Shown here in pieces: positions 11,482 to 22,206 of a DNA stretch of 64,000 nucleotides. The position numbers and the translations under genes were made by a program. The DNA lies in contig NC_092408.1 of the NCBI RefSeq assembly GCF_009017415.1, forward strand, positions 4,464,001-4,528,000, read 5' to 3'. This DNA is from Aspergillus flavus (lineage: Eukaryota > Ascomycota > Eurotiomycetes > Eurotiales > Aspergillaceae). Within the stretch, counting starts at the first letter, position 1, and each line of letters opens with the position of its first letter. The notes beneath the pieces are model-generated. The model was not told the origin of the DNA and searched no databases. It saw only the letters and a list, made by a program, of their open reading frames with translations.

Positions 11482-14400
11482 CTAATTCACTACATCTTGC
11501 TCTACGCCAGTGGACAAGCGGCGGACATTGACCAGAATCTCCGCCATCTTGCCAATGATCTGATCAATTACAAGGACTAGAGCCCACGTCAGCAACACGA
11601 TCGATGGCAAGTGGGCGGCGCGAGAACCTACCATAGGTATACAATAGGCTGTATGTCTCCTCCAGAGCCGATGAAGAGGTTTCATTCCCACTGCGATACA
11701 TGAAAATAGTGGCTAGGAACCGGTCCCGTGAATGCTTCGCTTTGGAAAGGTCGACATGGCTCGGCGGGCATGCATACGCGATTGATGAAGCGATGGCTGA
11801 AATTCGGTGTCAATACTGCCTCGTCTACTACATCGTCCACTGGGCCATAGGGAGAACTTACCTCCTAAGAGATGGCTAATTTGCCCAGCTAAATTTTGTC
11901 TCTCTCGAGACGTGTATCGTAGCAACGACAGTTGCTGCTCTGAAGGAGGAATACCTTGCAGCTGCAGATCTAGAGCATGGAGATCATCGACGATGGATTG
12001 CGTGTGTTGAATGATCTTGCCATATGCGGTGTCGGGAAAGGGGGCGTTGAGTTCGATTTCGTAGCGGGCTGCAACCCGAAGACTCTCTAGATCTGATAGC
12101 AGACTCTGCATTTTGCGTCGGTCCTCCGGCGTCATATACAAAGCAGCAACGCCCGGGTTCGTAATGCGCCTCGCCAAAGGATCTGATTCCCAAATGCGAC
12201 CTAGCCGGAGCCAAACCAGCTTCAACGTACTCTTGAGCTTCTTGCGTGCACGAATCGGCCAAACGCCCCGCGTGACAATAATCCCCCAAATACAGCCCAA
12301 GAGCACCGCCGCAACTCGGTGAAGGGTAATTTTCGTTATATCCGGATTGTTACCGCTTCTCTCGTCAGGATCCTCGTCAGCGCTACTCTGGGATAGCGAG
12401 AAAGAATAGAGCACGGAAAGATTGTAAGTCAACATGATAAATCGACCCAGCGGGCCCTGGCCTTTAAGCAGACTGATGTAGAAGGTACATATGGCCATGA
12501 CGAACCCGAGAAATGCCAGCCCAAAGGCATTGCTGCCCGCGATCGACCAGACGAGGATAGAACAAAGTGCTCCAATACACGTCCCCAGGAATCTAGCATA
12601 CCCAGTAGTGTTCGACGCACCGATGGTCATCGAACAGACTAACATGTACGAGACCAGGCCCCATTCCCCCTTCCAGTAAAGGTACATAGGCCGTGTGAAA
12701 GAAAGAAATGAAGGCAAGGCAAAGAGGGCCGCGCCAACACCAACCTTGAAGGCAAATATGGTTTCGTCTTTTCGGAAAAAGTTCAATGTTCTCCAGATAT
12801 GACGGCTGATCGTATCTCTGAATGGTTGTAGTCGGGAAGGTCTTTCAAAGCTGGACGCTCCGGGCAGCTCCGTGTGATAGCCTGGAGCTATTTCAGTCAG
12901 GGAAGGTCGGGGATCTAGTCCTGGTTCGTATTGGTAAATATGCGTAGTCAATCTAGGCCCGAGTTATGGTACTCACGAGCATTCGAACGGTCCAGATACT
13001 GGCTCCTAGAAGGGTCTCGCCGCCAGAACTTTATCCAACTCCATGACTTCTTTCTGTGGTACCCAGCGGTTGCAACTTGGAAGGCCGTGAGAATTGTCAG
13101 CAACTCTCCCAACTGTTCCCCGTACTTCAGTAACGAGTAGCTGAAATGCGCACAGATGGCGGCTACCTCTTTGAAGTACGCTTCCTTTTCGAATATATCA
13201 ATCGACATATCGCACTTCTCTCGGTAAAGCCGGCCGAATGCTTCCTTCTGGGCCTCGCGATATTCTTCGATGGCTTGGGTTAGGATGGCAGGGGAGCCGG
13301 GGCTCATAGCGACTCTGTTGTCCAACGATAGTCCCAAAGAGATTTCCGCGGATATATTCATTAACGTGAGAGTTAACGACCGCTGTTATAGGTTAGTAAG
13401 GAAAGAAATCTCTAAGTATAAATCTCGGTAGACAAGGGCCAAGTACCATAGATGGACCTAGTCGGTCAACAAAGGAATCAAAAAGCTCCGTGACTAGTGA
13501 GCTCTCCGGGACCAGCCCGTCGCTAACTCGATCCAACTGTCCTGAGACGGGTTGACCGTTGCCAGACGCATTCGTTTCCAACATCCCCAGGTCCACCGCT
13601 TCAAGTATGGGAACATCAGCGGCAAATATCGCACTTCGTTCTTCGTACCGAGTAGCCATGGAGGCATCCGCATTTGGACCATCAAGAGGATGGTCGGCGA
13701 ACTTGGGTCGCTTGAGCGTCTCAAAAGCTAAAAGTGCCGAGCTGTGTAAAGCGCCCGTAGTATGCACGATGCCATGTGCCCACTGAACAAGCCTTTCCTC
13801 ATGAAAGTGTGCTCTCTCCCAGCCTGCTACGTACTGCTCAAGCTTCGTCTCATATAACAGCTTGTCTAGCTCCCCGTGGGCCTTCTTCAGACGCGTAGAC
13901 GCACCGGTATAGTCGAACCCCTGGAAATCGTCCTGTGTCCTTCGAAGGAACCCCTCCGTGATTGTTGACTGCATGATCGCCATTGACCTGGTGGCAACAG
14001 CCAGATTCGAACGAAGTTTCTTCTGCGCGGAGACCGGGAAGACCAGAAACGACACGGTCATCACCGCACCAATCCCCATGAGGAGCATCTTCAGGACCTG
14101 CGACACTTTTGCGAGTGAGACACTGCCCCGCTGAATAGCCCCTTCTTTGGTGAGAACAACAATCAGTGCAAGCGATGCGAGTGAGCAGGCCACATTGACT
14201 AGTGGGTCGCTCATCTTCTGTTTTGTCCACGCAAGAAACCCGAACCCAAGGCCGACAAAAACGATCAAAACCAGGGCATGGCCCAGTTCGATCATGCGCC
14301 GCTGGTGGAAGTATATGGTAACGTACATGCTGGTGAGCGAGATGAATGCGGCGTAGAGAAATGCGAGGGCGGCGCATATCAGGGCTTTATACATGCTCCC

Positions 14401-14895
14401 TTTTGACCTCGCAGGGTGGAAATAGACCGTGATGGTGGCGACGATATGCTTTCCTTCCTGAGGACCTAGCAATGCCGCAATCATTGGGATGAACGTGGCC
14501 AGGGAGCCGAGGAGGTATGCCAGACCACATTTCAAGACCCCGATCCCTTCCTCCGACGTGATGAATTGCCGTGTCTGCAGCCATCTGTCGGTTAGACGCT
14601 CGAGTATTCTTGCGACAACATTCGGCTGCGTGGGGTTGAGCTCGTGGAGGAATGGCTCCCGTTCATCCTCACGAGGACTTTGTATTCCGGGACTTGCGAT
14701 GGGAAGGAGAAGATCATTGTTAGGTCCGGCGAGGGCGGAGGGGACTGAGGCCTATTCATCATGGTCTAATCTTAGTGCAGGGATTCGGAGAAATAATTTG
14801 GAGACTTGGAGTAGACTCAGTGGAGCTGCTGTCTTTAAAGAGAAGGTCGACGTTACCTCCGAGCGCACATCCGCAGAGCCGGTCAACAAGGACAT
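11482..14895 (-). CDS. Large FUSC-like aromatic acid exporter family protein
   Basis: 1022 aa from six exons: 14895-14857, 14751-13447, 13382-12977, 12920-11862, 11796-11632 and 11576-11482, all in phase. The tiny first exon (13 codons) supplies the ATG; the next exon has no ATG before the membrane region, which fixes this start. Two groups of about six transmembrane helices (residues near 85-240 and 610-760) are each followed by a long soluble region. This is the arrangement of fungal ER or plasma-membrane proteins with ArAE_2_N / fusaric-acid-resistance-like domains (BRE4-like). FRKDETIFAFKVG marks entry to the second membrane block. The family is linked to export of aromatic or weak organic acids. 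It is transcribed away from the SNG1-type gene, 565 bases apart. Confidence 0.85.
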
Positions 14896-15460
14896 CACAT
14901 GTGCAACAGTGAAGTGTCAGTTGTCAAGGTTGTGTCCGATGCGCAAATCAGGACGTGTGTGAGGCGCATCTTCATTGTTGGCGCCGACGTTTCTTTGAGA
15001 ACGGGGAAGTAGTGGGGAGTGCCTGAATCTACAGGAAGTCAAGTCCGGGCACCCACCGCTGACTCAGCCAGACGCAGAGTCACCTGACCGACCAGTGGAT
15101 CGGGAACGACGATCGTCCAGATAAGAATTATCTCATGCTGACGAGAAGCTTAGCAGATCTATAGAACCTTTCGCATGGTCCAACCAGGACGATCCTGTAA
15201 CGGAGATTGTCTCCATGTCATATAAACACAGGAAATCCTCTCGTATCCCGCGTCACGTGAGGATGTGATTGAGACGCGGCGATCGGCCTCAACCGAAACC
15301 CTCACGCTTCAGAGATATATAAGTCGTGGGTTCCAGAGTAGGATATACCACGCTGGAAGAACGGGCCCAGACCGCATTGGACTTATTACGTGAAAGCCCC
15401 TTGCGCGTAGCATTCATCCCAATCTACTTTGTAAGACTCCCTCTGGCTTCACCATCTCCG
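14896..15460. promoter_or_regulatory. Bidirectional promoter, exporter / SNG1-type gene
   Basis: A 565-base divergent region between two membrane-protein genes. A GATATATAAG TATA-like element at 15312-15321 serves the plus-strand gene. GC-rich patches are present but no operator was assigned. Confidence 0.5.
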
Positions 15461-16993
15461 ATGCATTTCTACCCCAAAGCGCGACATCAACCACACCCCA
15501 GCATCCATGACCCTGCTGTCCGCCGGCGTCGATGGGGATTGCTCAAGGCAGCAGGTCTCAACTTCATAGTACTGCAGCTCCTCTTTCTCGGTCTCTTCTG
15601 TTACTTGTTCGGCTCCCTTTTCCAGCAGACCACGCATATTCATAACCTACACATCGTTTATGTCGATTACGATGGAGGAGCTGTGGGAAGCGCGATTCGC
15701 ACCGCGTATGAGCAGCTAAAGGGCCCCGGGTTCCCCACGTTGAGCGAACAGTCGGTGTCGGCATATTCTCAGCCGAGCACCGTGAGATCTGCCGTCTGTA
15801 ATATTGACTATTGGGGCGGGTTATACACGTCGGCGGATGCCTCGATTCGCTTGGCTGCCGCATTCGGAGGAGGTTCCGCGGCAGCCTCGTATAACAACAG
15901 TGACGTTCTCACTCTAGTCTGGAATGAAGCGCGTTACTCCACCGTGGTGGATTCCGCCATTTCGACCAATATGCAAACACTGTCGGAAGCTGCGCGAGTC
16001 GCCTACTTCAAAATAAATGGCATGCAGGCGCTCGGCGATCTGAATAGCACCGATCCCGCTGCCATCGCGGCGCTTACCAACCCCTGGACGTTGGCCTCAA
16101 TTAACATCCAGCCCACCACTCAAGGCTCCCGATTGGTCTACAATACCTTGGTTATTATTTTGATTCTGATTCAGGAATTCTTCTACTTGGGTTACATCAA
16201 TGGCTTATATCAGCAATTTCAGCTCTATGTCTCCATCGCAGCGCCTCGGATTGCCACCGTCCGCCAGCTCATATCGGGGCTATACACGCTGTCTGGATCA
16301 CTATGTACGACTGGCGCCATCTGGGCGTTTCGTCATGGGTGGCATGTCAACGGTGGACAGTTCGCCTTGACCTGGATGGCCTTGTGGCTGTTTGCCCACT
16401 CCAACTTTCTCGTCCTCGATGTCTTCACGGTCTGGCTCCCACCACCAGTCGTGCCGATGGCGCTTATCTCGTGGGTAGTCTTAAATGTCACATCGATACT
16501 CCTCCCATTTGAACTGGCCCCAGGATTCTATCAGTGGGGGTATGCGTTACCAGCACACAGCATCTTCCAGGTGCTGGTGGATATCTGGTCCGATGGCTGC
16601 AACCCGCAACTCGATTACGCGTTGCCAGTTCTATTCGCGTATGAAGTGATCGGACTAACATTAAGCTCTATCGGTGTATACCGGCGGGCGCACTATGCCG
16701 TCATTGCGAAGGAGACAGAAGAGAAGACGTGGAAGGAACGCGTTGCCGCGGCGCTATCAGAACAACAACAGCAACAGATGCTGGAGGAATCTCCGTCGCC
16801 CTCGACACCAGACTCGACGCTTACGGAGAGTCAACAGCAGCAAGATCGCGCTCGACGGCGTAGTACTGCTGCAGGTATTGCCGATCAAGAAGCACTGACG
16901 GGACAGCTTTGGCGAGAGATGTCCAGGGTCGACAAGGCCCAAACTAGCCGACAAAGTACCGGTCCTTGTTTCGACTTACCTTTTACTGACTAG
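15461..16993 (+). CDS. SNG1 / DUF3533 family membrane protein
   Basis: 510 aa, one exon. The first ATG in the long frame is at 15461 (the frame stays open upstream but without ATG). A basic N-terminus (RRRRWGLLKAAG) precedes the first membrane helix, then an approximately 200-residue extracytoplasmic domain beginning HNLHIVYVDYDGGAVG, then five or six helices from about residue 225 to 420, and a glutamine- and serine-rich cytosolic tail with QQQQQ runs. This is the layout of the yeast nitrosoguanidine-resistance protein SNG1 and related YhgE/ABC-2-like proteins (DUF3533). These are plasma-membrane proteins linked to drug resistance and lipid asymmetry. Divergent from the FUSC-like exporter. 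Confidence 0.85.
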   Translation: MHFYPKARHQPHPSIHDPAVRRRRWGLLKAAGLNFIVLQLLFLGLFCYLFGSLFQQTTHIHNLHIVYVDYDGGAVGSAIRTAYEQLKGPGFPTLSEQSVSAYSQPSTVRSAVCNIDYWGGLYTSADASIRLAAAFGGGSAAASYNNSDVLTLVWNEARYSTVVDSAISTNMQTLSEAARVAYFKINGMQALGDLNSTDPAAIAALTNPWTLASINIQPTTQGSRLVYNTLVIILILIQEFFYLGYINGLYQQFQLYVSIAAPRIATVRQLISGLYTLSGSLCTTGAIWAFRHGWHVNGGQFALTWMALWLFAHSNFLVLDVFTVWLPPPVVPMALISWVVLNVTSILLPFELAPGFYQWGYALPAHSIFQVLVDIWSDGCNPQLDYALPVLFAYEVIGLTLSSIGVYRRAHYAVIAKETEEKTWKERVAAALSEQQQQQMLEESPSPSTPDSTLTESQQQQDRARRRSTAAGIADQEALTGQLWREMSRVDKAQTSRQSTGPCFDLPFTD

Positions 16994-17270
16994 TTGTGTG
17001 TTCTTCACTCCTTGATAGAATTTCTTCCTTGCAGATTACAACTCATCGTGGAGCTTCACTCTCAAATGACATAGCACCAGCACAATATCTGAAATTGTAA
17101 TGACCATGGTTGGTTATATATGTTGAGTACTTAGGTACCAGAAGTAACATCTCAGGCTACGGGCAATGGAGTTGATTTGTGGACGACCACAGTGAGACAA
17201 CGAGAGGCAAAACAACATCAACTGGCGACATAGAAAGGTGTTGAAACTACGAAAAGAACATTCAGGGGTA

Positions 17271-19016
17271 TCAAGAATCCCGCATGTAGTTCTTCAACCA
17301 GACAATCTTGTCAATTCTACCCCTACACCTCTTCCCAAAGATCCTAGATATTCGAGCGTGTTAGCACTGAAAGGGCACTTCTGGAGGCTCGACTTACCAA
17401 ATCGGTATCGTGAGAAGGCTGGTAAAGATAAAAAGGCTACCAAGGACGACAAACACTTTAAGGGTCCCGTCTTCTTCAAGCCATTCATTAATAACGTAAA
17501 GGATTCCAAAACTGAGGAAGTTTCGAGAGTTGACGGCCACGAAGGCCTCCTCACCCAGAGCCGTGTAGGCGTCGATGATGTATCCGAAGACACACGTCGA
17601 ACAAAATGCAAGGGAAGCATTGACCAGCCCGTATGTGATGACGGGCCCGGTCCAGTGTGTCTTGTAGTGCACGGTGGCCCCAAAACCGTAAAACCCAGCC
17701 ACACCCAGGACGAAGCCCACGACCATTAGGACCAGCCTAAATTCCGGCTCGTAATACCCATTGTTTCTCTTCGTCAAGTACAAACAAATCTTATCGCACA
17801 GAGGGCCCGAGATGATCTCGGACACGACGCTCAGGACTAATGGCGAAATATTGATCAGACCAATCTGCGAAGTAGTAAAGTTATATGGAGGCTCGTTGAA
17901 AATCACTCCGTTGACATAACTGAAAGCAATGGTGAACGTGATCGTTGTACCCCAGGTTAGGAATGCCCAAAGAATTCCAGGATAGAGAAACCTATTTCAC
18001 TTAGTTGATAGTAGAGGTCTCAACATTCCAGGGGCTTACAAGATAAACGGACGGCTGATAACCTTCACGACTGAGGCAGTAGAGTATCTCCCCGTGTACA
18101 CTCGGAGAGACCTCCAATAAGAATCTTTTCGCTCTGTGATTATCGGCGGGTGGTTTGCCTGCTGTTGGTCGTTGTGAGCTTGGGGCTCTTTTTCAATATC
18201 ATCTATTGTTTCAGAGCGCGGCTGAGCGACGTCTTCGCCTGGTACGGCCTTTGCGTCCGGTTGGTCGATACTTGAGGCCTCAGTGGAGGAGTGAGAAGTG
18301 TTAGGTACCCGGATATATGAAGTTTCCGGGGCAAGAAAAAACAGAGCTAGAGTGAGGACCCCATAGAAGATAGCGCATACGCCAAAGGCCCAGCGATAGC
18401 CAGAATACTGGATGATATATGCACTGACAATCGGCCCTGCTGAGATGCCGCTGACCAGGAAGAGGTTCCAAAAAGCAATGCGTGAAGCACGTTCGTGCAC
18501 AAAATACATGTCCCCTATAGTACATTGCACAAGAACCTAGAGGTAGTGAGCAGGTATGCGTGACACTTCCTGAATACCCTCAAATGCACAGATAAAGTCC
18601 TAGGGACGTGGACTAACCTCGAATGGCCCCATTCCTAAACCCCCAACCAGCCGACAAGCAAGGAACGAGCCATAGTTATGTGTCAGCGCACCCCCAATAC
18701 TTGATGCAAAGAGCAATATCCCCGATACTAAATACACGGGGCGCTTTCCATAACACTTGGCCAGTGGGTTGCTGAAAAGGAGAGCAATTCCGATTGCCAA
18801 AACCAGGTAGGAAGTAGCTTGTGAGATCTCATTCACGCTAACGTCAAGCTCCTCCGAGATCTCAACAAACCCTGGCCCCAACATAGGCCCATATGCCCCC
18901 ACAATCGCGGATAGGAGACTGACATTGAGTAATATAAAATCTTTTCTCCTGTAAGAAGATGCCCAAGCATTAATATCTAGTTCCAGTATAAGGTGAAGGG
19001 AGTTATCCATTACCAT
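17271..19016 (-). CDS. MFS transporter, DHA1-like
   Basis: 520 aa from four exons: 19016-18618, 18536-18040, 17991-17398 and 17343-17271. The first half has six helices, including NPLAKCYGKRPVYLVSG (motif A-like loop 2-3) and CRLVGGLGMGPFE, then a long polar loop (TSHSSTEASSIDQPDAKA onward), then the second six helices. The last exon restores the family's usual basic C-terminal tail (FGKRCRGRIDKIVW). The start was put at the ATG right after what looks like a 5' UTR intron (donor GTAAGT near 19090, branch TACTAAC, acceptor TTTAG near 19025). Adjacent on the same strand is a salicylate-hydroxylase-like enzyme, suggesting uptake or export of its substrate. Confidence 0.88.
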
Positions 19017-20065
19017 TGTGGCCACTAAACGGTTGATTGAGGTTAGTACGCTTGTGTGTAGATGGACAACCAACCCTCACCCAACTTACATTTAACGGAT
19101 CATTCGGAGAATCTGAAGGTTGGGGAACCTGGCTCCCGGTGTCAGACTTCGAGTATAAAAGGAGGAATCTCGTGGGATCATACCAAGACAATGCCATGGC
19201 GTTCATGGTGGGCCTTCGCCGAGGAAGGGGCAGTATCGCTATTATTTCCGACCAATGCCTGGTTGCTCAGAATCACTGTTATTATTAGCAAAGAGCAAAA
19301 GAGTGGCAAGTCAAGGAAGAGTATGCACCTGTTCCAGGAGGTGATTCGCCGTCTGGGCACTCTAACATCCCAAACGCCATGATGACAGTCCTTGGCCCCG
19401 AGTATTCGCGGGGTGCAAAGCTCAGAGGGTTGTGTTAATGTGCTTAGAACCGAATGCACAAAACCAGCTGGTGGAGTAAGGTTCATATAGTCTGGTCGCC
19501 GAGACATTTGAGTGGAGTTCTCGGGCTGAAAAGCATCAGAACTGTATCTGGAGGACACTCCACCAAACCTGACTATTAGAACTGAAACGTCATCTGCACT
19601 AGTTTGCTCGGCTGTCACTGAAGCTACAAGAAGAAATCTTCCCCCACACGCCTGGGCACGGAGATCTTTGTGGGGAACACTTTAACCGATCCCCCACTTT
19701 TATTGTCGGTCAGTGCGATGGTCTACGGATTACATTCGGATTCTGCACGTCTGAGACAATGATGAAGGTGAGTTGGTGTTGCATCCTGGCTTCGCTCTGG
19801 TAAGCTACTCCGAGTTGGACACGGTCACGTAGATTCGTAGTCATGCAGCTGGAGTTGTCGCAGCAGCTTGGGATACGCCTGTAGCAAGGCTCTTGGCCAA
19901 TATAATTAAAAGATTGTGTATTAGCGACATCGTATGGTTAGTGCTAATCTACAACATAAAGCATTACGAAACGACACAGAGAGAGGACTTATATTTGGCA
20001 TAAGAAGTAGCGCTCACTTCTACATGATACATAGGGCTATGATAATCCGTACCCCAAGAACCATC
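19017..20065. other. Intergenic spacer, no gene recognised
   Basis: About 1 kb between the MFS start and the monooxygenase stop. It should carry the MFS promoter and a 5' UTR intron. A 146-codon minus frame (19178-19618) has no recognisable domain and is judged non-coding. Confidence 0.4.
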
Positions 20066-21658
20066 TCAGAGTCTGCTTTCTCCCCTTCCCCTTCCGTTGG
20101 AGCTGGCACCGAATATCTCCTCACACATTTTGTTCGCATACTCCTCTGCGTCATGATTCAAGATCCAGTCCTCTCGTGGCAGTTCGATAGCCTTGGGATC
20201 GCGTTTTACATTATCCCACCTCGCATTGTGCCATTTATCCCGAGTTGTTTTACCTGTTTCCTGTACTTTCCGTACACGCTCATACCTGCATTACCAAATC
20301 AGAGGTGGCTCATGTGTGAATGTGGATAGGTCTCACCGAATTGTTTCAAAAGCCCGTAGAGCGTCTGGAATCCTGGACTTTCCAGCCCGACTCAGACAAA
20401 TAGCGATTGTGACGCCATCCTCTAGCGCCTGAGTTGCTCCCTGGGCGGATGTTGGAAGGAATGCATGAGCGGAGTCTCCAGCAAGAGCAATGCGTCCCTG
20501 TTTGCTAACCCAGGTAGGCAAAGGATCTTGCCAGATGAGCTTCCAATCGACCAGGGACGATTCGGGGGTTTTTGAAACGATGCGCTTGCAGATTGGGTCC
20601 CAACCTTCTAGGACCTTATAGACATCCGCAAGTTTGCCCGGAAAGGACCAGCGATCGCTGATAGCAGATGTATCCTGCAATGAGAGACATTTATCAGTAT
20701 TTTATGTTTGACCGTCACATAAATTGGGATCGTCGGGGTTACTGTGACCCACCTTATGCGTTAGTACCCAACAGACATCCTTGCCCCCTTTCAAGGATGA
20801 GACCAGTAGATGTACATCTGGGCCGATCCAGCCATTGAATGTATCTCCATTCTCACATAGATGCCTTGTCAGAGGGTCAGCGAGGATATCCTCGTTCGAG
20901 AACCTTGCAGCCAGTCAGCATCATTTAGCCCGATGGCAGGAAGGCGACAGACCAAGCGCGAAAGATAGCATAACCACTAGATTCCAGCTTTGTCTCACGA
21001 CCTAGAACCAAGGCTCGAGCTTGGGAGCGGACACCATCTGAGCCAATGACAACATCTCCATAGATCTACCGCCTGTTAGTTGATGCTGTTGTGTATATCA
21101 TAGTCTGTATGCACCTTTTCTCCGGATACGAGCTGGATTCCTGCCCCAGTGGTGCTCTCGAAGTACCCTGTCACCTCGCAACCGAGATGAATGGGAATTT
21201 TCAGATCGTCCCGAGCATAGTTGAAAAGGATCTGGTGTAGCTCTCCCCGATGTCCATTAATTGTGGGGGCCTGTCGATTAAAGGGCATGGAATCTTGTGT
21301 GTGGACATGCTCTCCCGTGTACTTATGAATGCGAAACCCGTAGTCCTGGAGATTGATGCTCACAGGAAGTATGCGGTCGACCACTGGGCCCCATCGTGCA
21401 AAGATCCGACCTCCATTACTCCCGAATGATAGTATATCACCCAGTGGTTTCAATTCAGGAAATCGCTCATAAACCGCAACAGAGAGGCCCTGGCGATGGC
21501 ATTCTATCGCAGTACCCAGACCCGCGAACCCTAGTTTAGCGGTTTTAGTGAACTTAGAAAGATGACCAGGAGTAAGGGGCTTTACCAGCTCCAACAATTA
21601 CAACATGAATGCGCGATTTGTCGGACAGTGGGGGAGAGGGCTTGGTGGTGGTGCCCAT
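20066..21658 (-). CDS. FAD-dependent monooxygenase, salicylate hydroxylase-like
   Basis: 436 aa from six exons: 21658-21586, 21530-21115, 21065-20953, 20903-20753, 20674-20337 and 20285-20066. All three group A flavoprotein hydroxylase motifs appear once introns are removed: GxGxxG in VVIVGAGFAGLGTAIECHR, the DG motif in VIGSDGVRSQAR, and the GD motif in IALAGDSAHAFLPTSAQGA. The third intron (20904-20952) has the weak donor GTCTGT. These enzymes hydroxylate aromatic rings, sometimes with decarboxylation, using NAD(P)H and O2. The last exon adds a charged 70-residue tail. It sits with an MFS gene, a regulator, an aldo/keto reductase, a P450 and a PrpD protein, a set that could degrade or modify an aromatic compound. 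Confidence 0.9.
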
Positions 21659-22206
21659 CTTATCGATGCGTGTGGTTCTTTGATATCGCCAGAAGATAGT
21701 AGAAGATGAAAACTGTTACCCACGACGGCGCCAGACAAATCTTATTAGAGACATGAAACAACTTCTAAGAACAAAACATCGATTATAGCATGCCATGCAT
21801 TTGTTCAAGTACGCGTAGCTGCCGAGGCAGTGTGGTATCTCACTAAGGTCACTCCATGGGGTTGTGGGGTAATAGAAATGTGGCGGACAAGGACATGCGC
21901 TATAGCCGAGTAACAACCACATCGTATTCGATTATTCCTCAAGGGTACATACTTTTACGTCATATCTATAGGATGACAAAAGCTCAGTCGGAAGCCCCTA
22001 TCTGAGAGAGGCAAAATCCCCGCCTGAGCTCATCCACACACTATTCAGATGTTCTATGATTTGGGCCGGCTTCTGCCTGTACTTGTTTAACTTGTACATG
22101 CTATCAATCTATACTCTTTTGGAATATATTATATGATGAAGGGACTTAACTATCTTTAGGATCCGAGAACTATAGGGCTTTATTTGTATATAATAATATG
22201 CCGCGG
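21659..22206. other. Intergenic spacer, no gene recognised
   Basis: Holds the monooxygenase promoter and the 3' end of the zinc-finger regulator. Nothing else seen. Confidence 0.4.

Noticed and set aside
19178..19618. 146-codon minus frame between MFS and monooxygenase genes
   Set aside because: No domain, odd composition and overlaps the probable MFS 5' UTR. Left as spacer.
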